Source: Cytobacillus depressus
GTDB lineage: Bacteria > Bacillota > Bacilli > Bacillales > Cytobacillaceae
DNA length: 64,000 nt
Assembly: GCF_008923245.1 (NCBI RefSeq)
Contig: NZ_WBOS01000013.1
Span: forward strand, 1-64,000
Direction: 5' to 3'
In this document: piece by piece, positions 53,786 through 62,496 of the stretch
How positions within the stretch are numbered: position 1 is the stretch's first letter
How the letters are laid out: every line of letters starts with the position of its first letter
The notes under the pieces: generated by a model
The model's database searches: none
The model's input: only the letters and a program-made list of their open reading frames with translations
What the model was told of the DNA's origin: nothing
Made by a program: the position numbers and the translations under genes

Positions 53786-53962
53786 AAAAGCGCAAGCGCC
53801 TTGGTCAGCCCCGACAAGCATAAGACAAGTCCTTGCAAAAGGTGCAGTTTCCTTTTGAAAGGACTTGGCTTATGACCTCGAGGTCGGCAAAAAGCGCGAC
53901 GTCCTGTCGCATTGCCGACACTAGTACATCCTGTACGTCGGGGCTAGGCGCTGGAGCTAGAC
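53786..53962. repeat. large palindromic dispersed repeat in the proBA leader
   Basis: Begins AAAAGCGCAAGCGCCTTGG, CAGCCCCGAC and ends GTCGGGGCTAGGCGCTGGAG CTAGACA. The outer arms (CAGCCCCGAC / GTCGGGGCT, GCGCC / GGCGC) and inner arms (CATAAGACAAGTCC / GGACTTGGCTTATG) give a long interrupted hairpin. The sequence type is a familiar dispersed intergenic repeat of Bacillaceae. Confidence 0.8.
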
Positions 53963-53965
53963 AAT

Positions 53966-54005
53966 AAAAAAAGCCCTTCCATCCCCATAAAAAGGACGGA
54001 AGAGC
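53966..54005 (-). terminator. T-box terminator
   Basis: Minus strand AGCTCTTCCGTCC, TTTTTATG, GGGATGGAAGGGCT, TTTTTT; its 5' half competes with the antiterminator containing the T-box sequence at 54013-54027. Confidence 0.9.
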
Positions 54006-54254
54006 TTTGTCTCCGTGGTACCACCTTCATTGATATTAGATTCATTCTAATATCCACTCAAAATTCCTTTAACGCAGGAAAAATCGGTTAGGTTTTGCCT
54101 AACAGTTCAAGGGATAGGTTCAATAGCAGAGCAGGTTTGTAAAATCTTTCAGCCGCTGAATTTTACTCTCTTTTACCTGATAACTACTTACTAGTTCCTG
54201 TCATTACTTTTTTATATAAACGTAATTACTTAATAATTTGCCTTTAATAAATAT
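54006..54254 (-). ncRNA. proline T-box leader of proBA
   Basis: Minus strand AAGGTGGTACCACGG (54027-54013) is the T-box/antiterminator consensus. Upstream is a Stem I region with GTAATGACAGGAAC and a specifier loop reading GAA-CCU-AUC, where CCU (54118-54116) is a proline codon. Uncharged tRNA-Pro would stabilise the antiterminator and permit proBA transcription. Confidence 0.92.
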
Positions 54255-54261
54255 TAGAAAT

Positions 54262-54290
54262 ATTATGGACGGGATTTTGGTTTGTGTCAA
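54262..54290 (-). promoter_or_regulatory. promoter of the proBA T-box operon
   Basis: Minus strand TTGACA (54290-54285), 17 bp, CATAAT (54267-54262), immediately upstream of the T-box. Confidence 0.85.
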
Positions 54291-54333
54291 TACTTTTAAA
54301 TTTTATCCATTAACAGATATGTTTTATTCCCAG

Positions 54334-54463
54334 TTAGTCTAATTCATAATAACTGCAAACAACTTGTCCGACAGCTTTCGCAGCTACGAGGAGTGCATCT
54401 TCATCGATATACATTTTAACGAAAATGGGGGAAGTAGAATTAATATCTACTTCCCCGTCATGT
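54334..54463 (-). pseudogene. gene remnant, C-terminal fragment of unknown protein
   Basis: Minus strand frame open from about 54463 reads HDGEVDINSTSPIFVKMYID followed by EDALLVAAKAVGQVVCSYYELD and a stop at 54334. The first ATG (54414) would give 26 residues, without a ribosome site. Composition is strongly protein-like, so this is probably the tail of a decayed gene. It overlaps the hairpin at 54428-54456 (GGGGAAGTAGA / TCTACTTCCCC). Confidence 0.4.
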
Positions 54464-54499
54464 ATTTACCATTCCATATGGCTTTGTTCCTCTAATCCA

Positions 54500-54919
54500 T
54501 TAAAGCATGGCACCACTATAGAAAGAACTAGATAGCTGGTTGAAGTCATGATCCTCCAGTTCTTCTAAAGTAATATTGGCGTGCGCACCTTCATGAACCA
54601 TCAGATTGCTGTTCTCGCCCAAATGCACTAAAATAACCGGCTTATCTGTCGCATAAGCATACCCAAGCTCCCAAGCTGTTCCACTATCTGAATAGTTGCC
54701 ATGATAAATTCCTACAACAATTTCCGCCCACTTTATATGTTTAATATCATTCGTAAATGTTTCAATTGACCATTGACGGGAACCAACTTCAGCATCCGCT
54801 GAGTGTCTCATCGGAGAGAAGACTTGCAACCCTTTCTCCTCCAGAATCGCCTCGACCTGTTTCACATGATTAATCTCTTTCTCATTAAAAAATGGACTCG
54901 CTAAATATACTCTTTTCAT
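54500..54919 (-). CDS. nucleoside 2-deoxyribosyltransferase-like protein
   Basis: 139 residues from the ATG at 54919 (AAGGAGAG upstream; the frame is open to 54961). N-terminal RVYLASPFFNEKEINHVKQVEAILEEKG, then FTNDIKHIKWAEIVVGIYHG and DSGTAWELGYAYATDKPVILVHLG with the conserved Glu nucleophile region of the family. These enzymes exchange bases on 2'-deoxyribonucleosides or hydrolyse nucleotides; exact substrate uncertain. Confidence 0.85.
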   Translation of the reverse strand: MKRVYLASPFFNEKEINHVKQVEAILEEKGLQVFSPMRHSADAEVGSRQWSIETFTNDIKHIKWAEIVVGIYHGNYSDSGTAWELGYAYATDKPVILVHLGENSNLMVHEGAHANITLEELEDHDFNQLSSSFYSGAML

Positions 54920-55143
54920 GTTCTTTTGACTCTCCTTGATGATCTCCAAATTTTTTTGCATGTATATTATACAAAATAAGAGAGGTGCCCTTATCCTTGA
55001 TCCTTTTAACTTTAGGTATGGATAAAGGATGTTAAAGAGACTCTATCATAAATAGCCTCTTCATTAAAAGCTGGATTAGGAAAGCCATCAGAAAAGGTGC
55101 CTCAATATATTAACGTATAAAATATTGGAAGACGGGCTCTTTT

Positions 55144-55641
55144 TTAAGTCGTCCCTGCCGAAGAAGCAGCTGCTTGGTCAGCCTTTACACAATCAATGGC
55201 GACAACGAGTGCAATAATGATGGCTTCCATCTCTTCATTCAATATTTGGACCTTGTAGCTATCGCCCCAAGTAAACCACTCCTTGCTCACTTTACCGACG
55301 ACTTCGCCATGCTGTAATACCTGGAAATCCATATCCAACCAATTACCATGTACTTCAATGCCTGCCGCATCGATCGTATAGCGTGCTTTAAAGAAAGAAA
55401 ACTCCTTCTTAATCGTTAGCACCTCTCGACCATTCACCTCAACAAAAAACTTCGGTAAAAAGCTGAACACCTTTTTCGTAATGAGCGCAACTTCATCCCT
55501 TGTTGTATTCATAATGGAGAAAGTCTTTGGAATCTGCATAAAACTGCCCTCCACATAATAAACATCCTTCTCCTGCTGATCCTTTACTGTAAACTTGCCA
55601 CTTAGACTGAATACCTTCTGCTTTATATAAAGTAGCTTCAT
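55144..55641 (-). CDS. LURP-one/Tubby-like (YxjI family) protein
   Basis: 165 residues from the ATG at 55641 with GAAGGAGG upstream. Repeating beta-strands (LYIKQKVFSLSGKFTVKDQ, YYVEGSFMQIPKTFSIMN, TIKKEFSFFKARYTIDAAG, GNWLDMDFQVLQHGEVVGKV) and the conserved ending (SYKVQILNEEMEAIIIALVVAIDCV) mark the LURP-one-related beta-barrel with its central helix. Function of the bacterial proteins is unknown. Confidence 0.85.
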   Translation of the reverse strand: MKLLYIKQKVFSLSGKFTVKDQQEKDVYYVEGSFMQIPKTFSIMNTTRDEVALITKKVFSFLPKFFVEVNGREVLTIKKEFSFFKARYTIDAAGIEVHGNWLDMDFQVLQHGEVVGKVSKEWFTWGDSYKVQILNEEMEAIIIALVVAIDCVKADQAAASSAGTT

Positions 55642-55720
55642 ACTACGCCTCCTTCGATATAGCATATTTCTTTCATAAACCCTTTCCCTTAATCTACAAT
55701 TAATTTTAAACTTTTATTTT

Positions 55721-56611
55721 TTACGCTGCTTTTTTCCTCATTTGTTTACTTTTTATATCCGAAATCAAGAAGATGCTACTTAAAATAACAAAAAGACCAG
55801 CAACCATTCCGATAGTAATTTGTTCATTAAGAAAAACAACACCCCATATCATACCGAACAGCGGAATCATGAACGTCACACTTAATGTTTTAGTGGGGCC
55901 TACACTTGTAATTAAGTAAAAATACAAGAGATACCCAACGGCGGTACATAAAAGCGCTACTCCCATGACGGACAATGCGACGATAGGTGTAATAACTGAT
56001 GTTGATTTTGGCAAATTGAATAGGGTAAATGGAATAAGAAGTAAAGTTGCTCCCATTTGTTGTCCGAAAGCGACTGACAAAGGTGGTGCGCCATCAAAAG
56101 CCTTTTTAGCATAAACACCAGCAAATCCATAAGATACAGTTGAAAATATAGAGAGGACAATAGCAATAATCACTTCTGACGTAAATGGTATAGGACTCCA
56201 TCCAACCAAGATGCTAACTCCAATGATGCCAACGAAAATGCCAACCCACTTTTGCGTGCTTAACTTTTCTTTCATCCACCCCCAAACAACAAGGGCAGTG
56301 AAAAGCGGTGTCAAAGAATTAATTATTGCCAACATCGAAGCGTTTAAGTAAAGAGATGCTATAGCAATCAGTGTAAAGGGAAGCGCAGCATTTAGCGCAC
56401 CGATAATCAAATATTGTTTCCAAAGTTGCCACCATCCAGTTGATTGCCTGATCACAAAAATATAAATCAATAATGCAACTGCTGCTATAGTTACACGCCC
56501 TTGGACGGTTAGAAACGGACCGATTGCAGGAGAAGCAATTCGAATAAATAAAAATGACGCTCCCCATAAAGCAGCTAACCCAAACAATGCTGCTGTATCT
56601 TTCGCTTTCAT
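55721..56611 (-). CDS. EamA/DMT family transporter
   Basis: 296 residues from the ATG at 56611 (GGAGAGAAG site). Ten helices in two EamA domains (FGLAALWGASFLFIRIASPAIGP; LSIFSTVSYGFAGVYAKKAF). Substrate unknown. A hairpin at 56661-56698 (AGGGTTACAA / TTGTAACCCT) lies upstream. Confidence 0.88.
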   Translation of the reverse strand: MKAKDTAALFGLAALWGASFLFIRIASPAIGPFLTVQGRVTIAAVALLIYIFVIRQSTGWWQLWKQYLIIGALNAALPFTLIAIASLYLNASMLAIINSLTPLFTALVVWGWMKEKLSTQKWVGIFVGIIGVSILVGWSPIPFTSEVIIAIVLSIFSTVSYGFAGVYAKKAFDGAPPLSVAFGQQMGATLLLIPFTLFNLPKSTSVITPIVALSVMGVALLCTAVGYLLYFYLITSVGPTKTLSVTFMIPLFGMIWGVVFLNEQITIGMVAGLFVILSSIFLISDIKSKQMRKKAA

Positions 56612-56809
56612 CAATCTTCTCTCCTTTAAGAGTTCGTTTTGTCGAAACTCCCTAAAATCTAAGGGTTACAAATTCGGTTGTTCCCGATTGTAACCCTTCT
56701 ACTTTTGAAAAAATGTCTTAGAATGTCACAAGCTCTCGATGAGCTTTTTCCTGCAATATAAATGATTTTTCCAGAAATCTATTTTAGTGTTTTTGAAAAT
56801 CAAAAAACC

Positions 56810-57589
56810 TCAATCATTTTTCATAAAGTTCTGCTTCTCCAAGTAATTCAGCACTGTCTGTGAAAACTCGATGTGAGATTCTTGCGTATATTTGGCAATG
56901 GTATAGACTTGAGCTAGATTCTTTAATCCCAATCGTTCTGTCATTTCCTTAAGCTTAGGAATGTCCATGTAGCGTTTCCATCCCTTTTCATTTCTTTCTT
57001 TGTAGATTTCTAGAATTTCCTCATCTGAATAATCATGATACTGATCATAGTGAACAATTCCTTGCCTTGGCAATCGATCACGCGGGGCAGGGTTTTCAGC
57101 AGGATATCCTAATGAATAACCCACAACTGGTACGACATTTGGTGGCAAGTTTAGCAGTTCACCAATTTGATCACAATTTGCAAGCGTTGAGCCCATATAA
57201 CAAATGCCCAGCCCAGCATTCTCCGCTGCTAAAGCACAGTTCTGTGCTACCAAAGTAGCATCAATAGCCCCAATCATAAAGCTCATGAAATTATCAAAAT
57301 GTACAGGTGCATCATTGAGCGAAAGCCATTTTCTCATTCTATTAAAATCAGCACAAAAAGTTAATAGTATAGGTGCATCAACAACCATCGATTGTTCCAT
57401 ATGCGGGGTGTAAAGTTTTCGCTTAAGCTCTTTGTCTCTTGTGACGATAATCGAATAAGTTTGCATATTTCCACTTGAAGAGGCACGAATGCCTGCATCT
57501 AATATTTGCTCTAGCAGTTCTTGACTTACTTCCCTATCTTCATATTCTCGTATGGATCTGTGCCCGAATATAACATCATTGAATTCCAA
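56810..57589 (-). CDS. nitroreductase family protein, NfsA/FRP-like
   Basis: About 259 residues, probably starting with the TTG at 57589 (GGAG eight nt upstream); a GTG at 57598 overlaps the ribosome site. FMN-binding N-terminus RSIREYEDREVSQELLEQIL, SSSGNMQTYSIIV, then ENAGLGICYMGSTL and VPVVGYSLGYPAENPAPRDRLP. Related enzymes are NADPH-dependent flavin or nitroaromatic reductases. Single gene. Confidence 0.87.
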   Translation of the reverse strand: MEFNDVIFGHRSIREYEDREVSQELLEQILDAGIRASSSGNMQTYSIIVTRDKELKRKLYTPHMEQSMVVDAPILLTFCADFNRMRKWLSLNDAPVHFDNFMSFMIGAIDATLVAQNCALAAENAGLGICYMGSTLANCDQIGELLNLPPNVVPVVGYSLGYPAENPAPRDRLPRQGIVHYDQYHDYSDEEILEIYKERNEKGWKRYMDIPKLKEMTERLGLKNLAQVYTIAKYTQESHIEFSQTVLNYLEKQNFMKND

Positions 57590-57833
57590 AGCAATCACTC
57601 CTTATCAATCGCATATGTAAGAGTTTGAACAATTTTTTGCATAAAAAAAGTTTAATCTATTCATTTGGTTAATACCTTATGATTGACGTCCTTTTTCCTA
57701 CTCTTGATATAGAGAAATGAATAGACTCTGACTGCTATTATAACATGAGTTCTAAATTGTCTGATAAATGTTAAATAAAGATGTTTACTTTATACACTTT
57801 TAAACAGTTCTTAACCTCTTTAACTCCGCCCTT

Positions 57834-57859
57834 ACTTTTAAAAAATAAATCCATATTAT
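57834..57859 (+). promoter_or_regulatory. candidate SigK (late mother-cell) promoter of cotA
   Basis: CATATTATA at 57851-57859 fits the SigK -10 (CATANNNTA); AC at 57834 is 15 bp upstream, slightly close to the preferred 16-17. The position, 40 bp before the gene, fits a spore coat gene. Confidence 0.45.
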
Positions 57860-57899
57860 AAGCAAGAAACCTATATTCCCTTTTTTAAGGAGGCATATT

Positions 57900-59558
57900 A
57901 TGTTTTTAAAGAAATTTGTAGATCCTTTACCCATTCCTCCTGTCTTAAAGGCAAAAAGAAAGCGTCATGGGATCCCATACTATGAGGTAACGATGAAGCA
58001 AGTCAAGCAAAAATTACATCGGGATTTGCCACCGACTACTGTTTGGGGTTACAACGGTATGTATCCTGGCCCGACATTCGAAACACAGAGAAATCATCCT
58101 ATTGAAGTCAAGTGGAAAAATAAATTGCCTTTTGAACACCTGTTGCCTGTTGATCGAACCGTTCATGGTGCAGAACCAGATAAACCTTCTGTAAGGACAG
58201 TTGTCCATTTGCATGAAGGGCGGACTAATCCGGAAAGTGACGGATATCCAGACGCATGGTTTACACAGAATTTTGAAAATGTCGGACCAAAATTTGCACA
58301 TGAAGTCTACTCTTATCCAAATTGCCAACGGCCTGCAACACTGTGGTATCATGATCACGCCGTTGGGATCACTCGTTTGAATGTTTATGCAGGGCTGGCA
58401 GGGTTTTACCTCCTCAGAGACAAAGATGAGGAAGATTTGAACCTACCAAAGGGAAAATTTGAAATTCCGCTGGTCATCCAAGATCGTTCGTTTTATCCTA
58501 ATGGTGAACTCTTCTATCCAACCCAGCCAGGCCATGAGCCACCTCTAAAACTACAGTCCCCTCAACCATTAGATCCTAATTTACCAAACCCATCAGTTGT
58601 CCCGGAATTTTTCGGCAATACCATCTTAGTCAATGGAAAAGTGTGGCCCTATCTGGAGGTCGAACCACGAAAATATCGGTTCCGCATCCTTAATGGCTCC
58701 AATTCTCGTTTTTACCGTATACGTCTAAGTTCCAGTTTAGACTTTGTCCAAATTGGAACAGATGGAGGACTTTTGGAAAAGCCGATTATAGTATCCCAAA
58801 TCATCCTTGCCCCGGCTGAACGTGTAGATGTCATTATCGATTTTTCTAACCATAAAGGTCAAAGTATCATCTTAACGAATGACGCAGAAACCCCATTTCC
58901 TAACGGCCAAAAGCCTTCCGTTGACCTCGGACAGATCATGCAATTCCGTGTCAAACAAAAACAATCTAAACATGACAAAAGTAAAGTTCCTACAAAACTA
59001 AGTTGTTTGGAAAAACTTGACCCGAAAGATGCTGTAATCGTACGAAAACACACCTTAGTTGAAGCCACCGATGGTTTTGGGCGCCAAAAACTATTATTAA
59101 ATAACATGATGTGGGACCAACCGCATCTTACAGAAACCCCATTAAATGGATCCATAGAGATTTGGGAGCTTTACAATACTACTCCAGACACACACCCTAT
59201 TCACTTGCACCTTGTTAATTTTCAAATTTTGAATCGTGCGGCGTTTACTGGTAATCCAAATGGTCATAATCTTTCATTCGGTCCACCACAACCACCAGAT
59301 TCAAGTGAAATGGGGTGGAAAGATACGGTTCGTGCCAATCCTGGGGAGGTTACCCGGATCATTGCGCGTTTTGGACCATTTACAGGTATTTACCCATGGC
59401 ACTGCCACATCCTAGAGCACGAAGATCATGAGATGATGAGAATGTATGAAGTTCTTGAAAATCAGAATTTTAACCCGTGTGAACCCTTTGCTGGTGAGTG
59501 TCATAATGATTCATTCTCTCAGTGTTTTAACTCGGGTAAACACTCCAAACATAAGTAG
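57900..59558 (+). CDS. cotA: CotA-like multicopper oxidase (spore coat laccase)
   Basis: 552 residues versus about 513 for B. subtilis CotA. Copper motifs: HLHEG (103-105; CotA has HLHGG), WYHDH (151-153), HPIHLH (432-437) and HCHILEHEDHEMM (501-513) with the axial Met. No signal peptide, as for CotA. A 39-residue tail after the last motif is rich in Cys, His, Asn and Lys (PCEPFAGECHNDSFSQCF...) and absent from CotA; it may crosslink into the coat. AAGGAGG ribosome site. Confidence 0.9.
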   Translation: MFLKKFVDPLPIPPVLKAKRKRHGIPYYEVTMKQVKQKLHRDLPPTTVWGYNGMYPGPTFETQRNHPIEVKWKNKLPFEHLLPVDRTVHGAEPDKPSVRTVVHLHEGRTNPESDGYPDAWFTQNFENVGPKFAHEVYSYPNCQRPATLWYHDHAVGITRLNVYAGLAGFYLLRDKDEEDLNLPKGKFEIPLVIQDRSFYPNGELFYPTQPGHEPPLKLQSPQPLDPNLPNPSVVPEFFGNTILVNGKVWPYLEVEPRKYRFRILNGSNSRFYRIRLSSSLDFVQIGTDGGLLEKPIIVSQIILAPAERVDVIIDFSNHKGQSIILTNDAETPFPNGQKPSVDLGQIMQFRVKQKQSKHDKSKVPTKLSCLEKLDPKDAVIVRKHTLVEATDGFGRQKLLLNNMMWDQPHLTETPLNGSIEIWELYNTTPDTHPIHLHLVNFQILNRAAFTGNPNGHNLSFGPPQPPDSSEMGWKDTVRANPGEVTRIIARFGPFTGIYPWHCHILEHEDHEMMRMYEVLENQNFNPCEPFAGECHNDSFSQCFNSGKHSKHK

Positions 59559-59572
59559 TTAAATTCTAGAAC

Positions 59573-59613
59573 AAAAAGCTGACACCTTTATTTCCTTTAG
59601 GTGTCAGCTTTTT
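59573..59613. terminator. bidirectional terminator after cotA
   Basis: AAAAAGCTGACACC, TTTATTTCCTTTA loop, GGTGTCAGCTTTTT: perfect 14-bp arms, between convergent cotA and the HxlR gene. Confidence 0.92.
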
Positions 59614-59661
59614 AATTTCATCATAGTTTACAGTCTAATTGCTGTTACATATCCCCCTCAT

Positions 59662-60036
59662 TCATTGTTTTAAATGTTCATTTAAAATACTTTCTTCCAA
59701 AATGCCAGATGGATCGCCATATACTTTCGTAATATGCTTTTCTCCCCAAGTGCAAAGCGAATTTAAGATGCCTTCTAAACTCCTGCCATATTCACTAAGC
59801 TCATACTCTACTTTTGGAGGAACTTGATTATAAACAATTCGATTAATGACTCCATCTTCCTCTAATTCGCGTAATTGTTGGGTCAACATCTTCTGTGTAA
59901 TATTTGGCATGAGACGCTTTAATTCACTTGTTCGTTTCTTCCCGCGTGTCAAATGACAGAGAATGACACATTTCCACTTTCCCCCTATCACTTCCAGCGT
60001 CGCTTCAACTGAAATATTGTATTTCTTATCCTTCAT
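59662..60036 (-). CDS. HxlR family transcriptional regulator
   Basis: 124 residues. A winged helix of HxlR type: VEATLEVIGGKWKCVILCHL, RTSELKRLMPNITQKMLTQQLRELEEDGVI, PPKVEYELSEYGRSL. A Cys at about residue 23 (KWKC) sits where the thiol-based HxlR sensors of Bacillus have one, though at a slightly different position. It is divergent from an MFS/aldo-keto reductase pair and probably represses it through the palindromes at 60066-60098. Confidence 0.92.
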   Translation of the reverse strand: MKDKKYNISVEATLEVIGGKWKCVILCHLTRGKKRTSELKRLMPNITQKMLTQQLRELEEDGVINRIVYNQVPPKVEYELSEYGRSLEGILNSLCTWGEKHITKVYGDPSGILEESILNEHLKQ

Positions 60037-60065
60037 CCTTTGTTCCTCCTCATCTATAGGAACCT

Positions 60066-60098
60066 AAAAGTATCTATAGTACTTTTAAGTACGTACTT
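60066..60098. promoter_or_regulatory. two adjacent palindromes, candidate HxlR operators
   Basis: AAAAGTA-TCTATAG-TACTTTT (60066-60086) and AAGTACGTACTT (60087-60098, perfect) abut each other and share the half-site AAGTA/TACTT. They lie 30-60 bp upstream of the HxlR start in the divergent region. Confidence 0.6.
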
Positions 60099-60217
60099 CT
60101 CCATTTATTTGATATGTATCATAATATCATCTATCGGTTGAGTTTGAATGTAATTATTTTTTAGTTTACTAAAAACAAGATCGATCATACATTTCCAAAT
60201 GATTAAGGAGGAGAAAA

Positions 60218-61429
60218 ATGTCTTTAGATAAAAAACAAAGTACATTCGCACTGCTAGCCCTCGCTATAAGTGCATTTGCCATAGGAACAACAGAATTTAT
60301 CAGTGTAGGTCTATTACCATTAATAGCGAATGATTTACAAATACCTGTTACGGCAGCAGGCTTAACTGTTTCTTTATATGCCTTAGGAGTAACATTTGGG
60401 GCACCGATTCTAACGTCCATTACTTCTAATATGTCACGAAAATCATTACTACTTTGGATTATGGTTACTTTTATTATAGGCAATAGTATTGCTGCTAGTG
60501 CGACAAGCATTGGTGTGTTACTTGTTGCTCGTGTCATTTCTGCCTTTTCGCATGGAGTGTTTATGTCCATTGGCTCTACCATCGCTGCAGATTTAGTACC
60601 AGAAAATCGAAGAGCTAGTGCCATATCCATGATGTTTTCTGGACTGACGGTAGCCACTGTAACAGGTGTACCATTGGGAACATTTATTGGACAACAATTT
60701 GGTTGGAGAATGGCCTTTATCATTATTATCGGCGTCGGAGTGGTCGCCCTTATCGCGAATAGTATGCTTATTCCCGCTCATTTGCGCAAAGGTACTCGCA
60801 CAACAATTCGTGAACAGCTCCAATTAGTAACAAATGGTCGCTTATTACTATTATTCACCATAACGGCTTTTGGTTATGGAGGAACATTTGTGGTCTTTAC
60901 TTATCTATCTCCCATCTTACAGGAAATAACGGGATATAAAGAAGGAGCAATTGCCATTATCCTTCTTCTCTATGGGATTGCCATCGCAATCGGCAACATC
61001 GCGGGCGGAAAGCTATCGAATCACAACCCGATTAAAGCCTTATTTTACATGCTTATTGCACAAGCAGTCATACTATTTATTCTCATGCTTACAGCACCTT
61101 TTAAAATAGCAGGCTTGATTACGATTTTCTTAATGGGGATTCTTGCTTTTATGAATGTACCGGGATTACAAGTGTATGTGGTCATGCTAGCAGAACGCTT
61201 TGTACCAACTGGAGTAGATGTGGCGTCGGCCATCAATATTGCTGCATTTAACGCTGGAATTGCAATTGGCTCCTACTTAGGCGGGATTATCACAGACTCT
61301 ATTGGACTGATTCACACCTCTTGGGTAGGAGCACTTATGGTACTAATAGCTGCCATCCTTACAGGTTGGAGTGCATCGCTTGAAAGAAAAGACCAAAAAG
61401 GGGATAAATTTAAGGAAGTAGTTTCCTAA
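60218..61429 (+). CDS. MFS transporter, DHA1 (AraJ/YdhP-like) family
   Basis: 403 residues, 12 helices, AAGGAGGAG site. ISAFAIGTTEFISVGLLPLIANDL, GVTFGAPILTSITSNMSRKSLLL and RVISAFSHGVFMSIG match sugar-efflux/drug-efflux DHA1 proteins. Followed 32 bp later by an aldo-keto reductase, suggesting joint detoxification (reduce and export) under HxlR control. Confidence 0.9.
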   Translation: MSLDKKQSTFALLALAISAFAIGTTEFISVGLLPLIANDLQIPVTAAGLTVSLYALGVTFGAPILTSITSNMSRKSLLLWIMVTFIIGNSIAASATSIGVLLVARVISAFSHGVFMSIGSTIAADLVPENRRASAISMMFSGLTVATVTGVPLGTFIGQQFGWRMAFIIIIGVGVVALIANSMLIPAHLRKGTRTTIREQLQLVTNGRLLLLFTITAFGYGGTFVVFTYLSPILQEITGYKEGAIAIILLLYGIAIAIGNIAGGKLSNHNPIKALFYMLIAQAVILFILMLTAPFKIAGLITIFLMGILAFMNVPGLQVYVVMLAERFVPTGVDVASAINIAAFNAGIAIGSYLGGIITDSIGLIHTSWVGALMVLIAAILTGWSASLERKDQKGDKFKEVVS

Positions 61430-61461
61430 GTAATAAATAAAAAATTGGAGGTTTATTTATA

Positions 61462-62304
61462 ATGATTAAAAACTTACAAGATACAACTACTTTGCATAAT
61501 GGTGTAAAAATGCCTTGGTTTGGAATTGGAGTGTTTAAAGTAGAGGAAGGGCCTGAACTGGTTAATGCCGTTAAATTTGCAATTAAACATGGGTACCGTA
61601 GTATTGATACAGCAGCCATTTATGAGAATGAAGAAGGCGTTTGTCAAGCTATCCAGGAAGGGATAAAAGAAGCAGGAATCTTTAGAGAAGAACTATTTAT
61701 CACATCGAAAGTTTGGAATTCTGACTTAGGTTACGAATCAACTATAGCAGCTTATGAAACAAGTCTAAAGAAACTTGATCTTGAGTATTTAGATCTCTAT
61801 CTTATTCACTGGCCTGTAGAAGGTAAATATAAGGAAGCTTGGCGTGCATTAGAGACTCTTTATAAAGAAGGAAGAGTAAAGGCTATTGGAGTAAGCAACT
61901 TCCAAGTTCACCATCTTGAAGACTTAATGAAAGATGCCGAAATTAAACCGATGATCAATCAAGTAGAATACCACCCACGTTTAACTCAGGAAGAAATTCA
62001 AGCCTTTTGTCAACAACAAGGGATTCAGTTAGAAGCCTGGTCCCCTTTAATGCAAGGCCAACTATTAGATAATCTAGTCTTACAAGAAATTGCAAATAAG
62101 TATAACAAGACTATTGCCCAAGTTATTTTACGATGGGATTTACAAAATGGCGTTGTAACCATTCCAAAATCCACGAAGGAACATCGAATTATTGAGAACT
62201 CAACTGTATTCGACTTCGAACTAACGAAAGAAGAGATGCAGCGAATTAACGAGCTAAATCAAAATCATCGAGTCGGACCAGATCCTGACAACTTTGATTT
62301 TTAA
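61462..62304 (+). CDS. aldo/keto reductase
   Basis: 280 residues, (beta/alpha)8 AKR. GYRSIDTAAIYENEEGVCQAI carries catalytic Asp and Tyr; Lys in FITSKVWNSDLGYE and His in YLIHWPVE complete the tetrad; IPKSTKEHRIIENSTVFDFEL binds NADPH. Similar to Bacillus glyoxal/methylglyoxal reductases (YvgN type). It is the second gene of the MFS operon. Confidence 0.93.
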   Translation: MIKNLQDTTTLHNGVKMPWFGIGVFKVEEGPELVNAVKFAIKHGYRSIDTAAIYENEEGVCQAIQEGIKEAGIFREELFITSKVWNSDLGYESTIAAYETSLKKLDLEYLDLYLIHWPVEGKYKEAWRALETLYKEGRVKAIGVSNFQVHHLEDLMKDAEIKPMINQVEYHPRLTQEEIQAFCQQQGIQLEAWSPLMQGQLLDNLVLQEIANKYNKTIAQVILRWDLQNGVVTIPKSTKEHRIIENSTVFDFELTKEEMQRINELNQNHRVGPDPDNFDF

Positions 62305-62318
62305 ATTAATTCTTTAGT

Positions 62319-62356
62319 GTCAAAGTGAACGTCTAATGCACTCCGTTCACTTTGAC
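62319..62356 (+). terminator. terminator of the MFS/AKR operon
   Basis: GTCAAAGTGAACG, 12-nt loop, CGTTCACTTTGAC: perfect 13-bp stem, followed by TTAAAAAA. Confidence 0.75.
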
Positions 62357-62360
62357 TTAA

Positions 62361-62415
62361 AAAACCTCATTTAGTTATGGTACGGTTTCCCCGTATTGTA
62401 ACTAAATGAGGTTTT
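62361..62415. terminator. bidirectional terminator, dbpA side
   Basis: AAAACCTCATTTAGTTA and TAACTAAATGAGGTTTT, 17-bp arms around a smaller hairpin (TACGG/CCGTA). On the minus strand it ends the helicase transcript. Confidence 0.88.
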
Positions 62416-62496
62416 CAGTTTGATATCTACTAATGTGACTAACATAAAAAGTCCAGTTATGTCTTATTACCCCTAGTTGCTGCCAACACTAACTTT

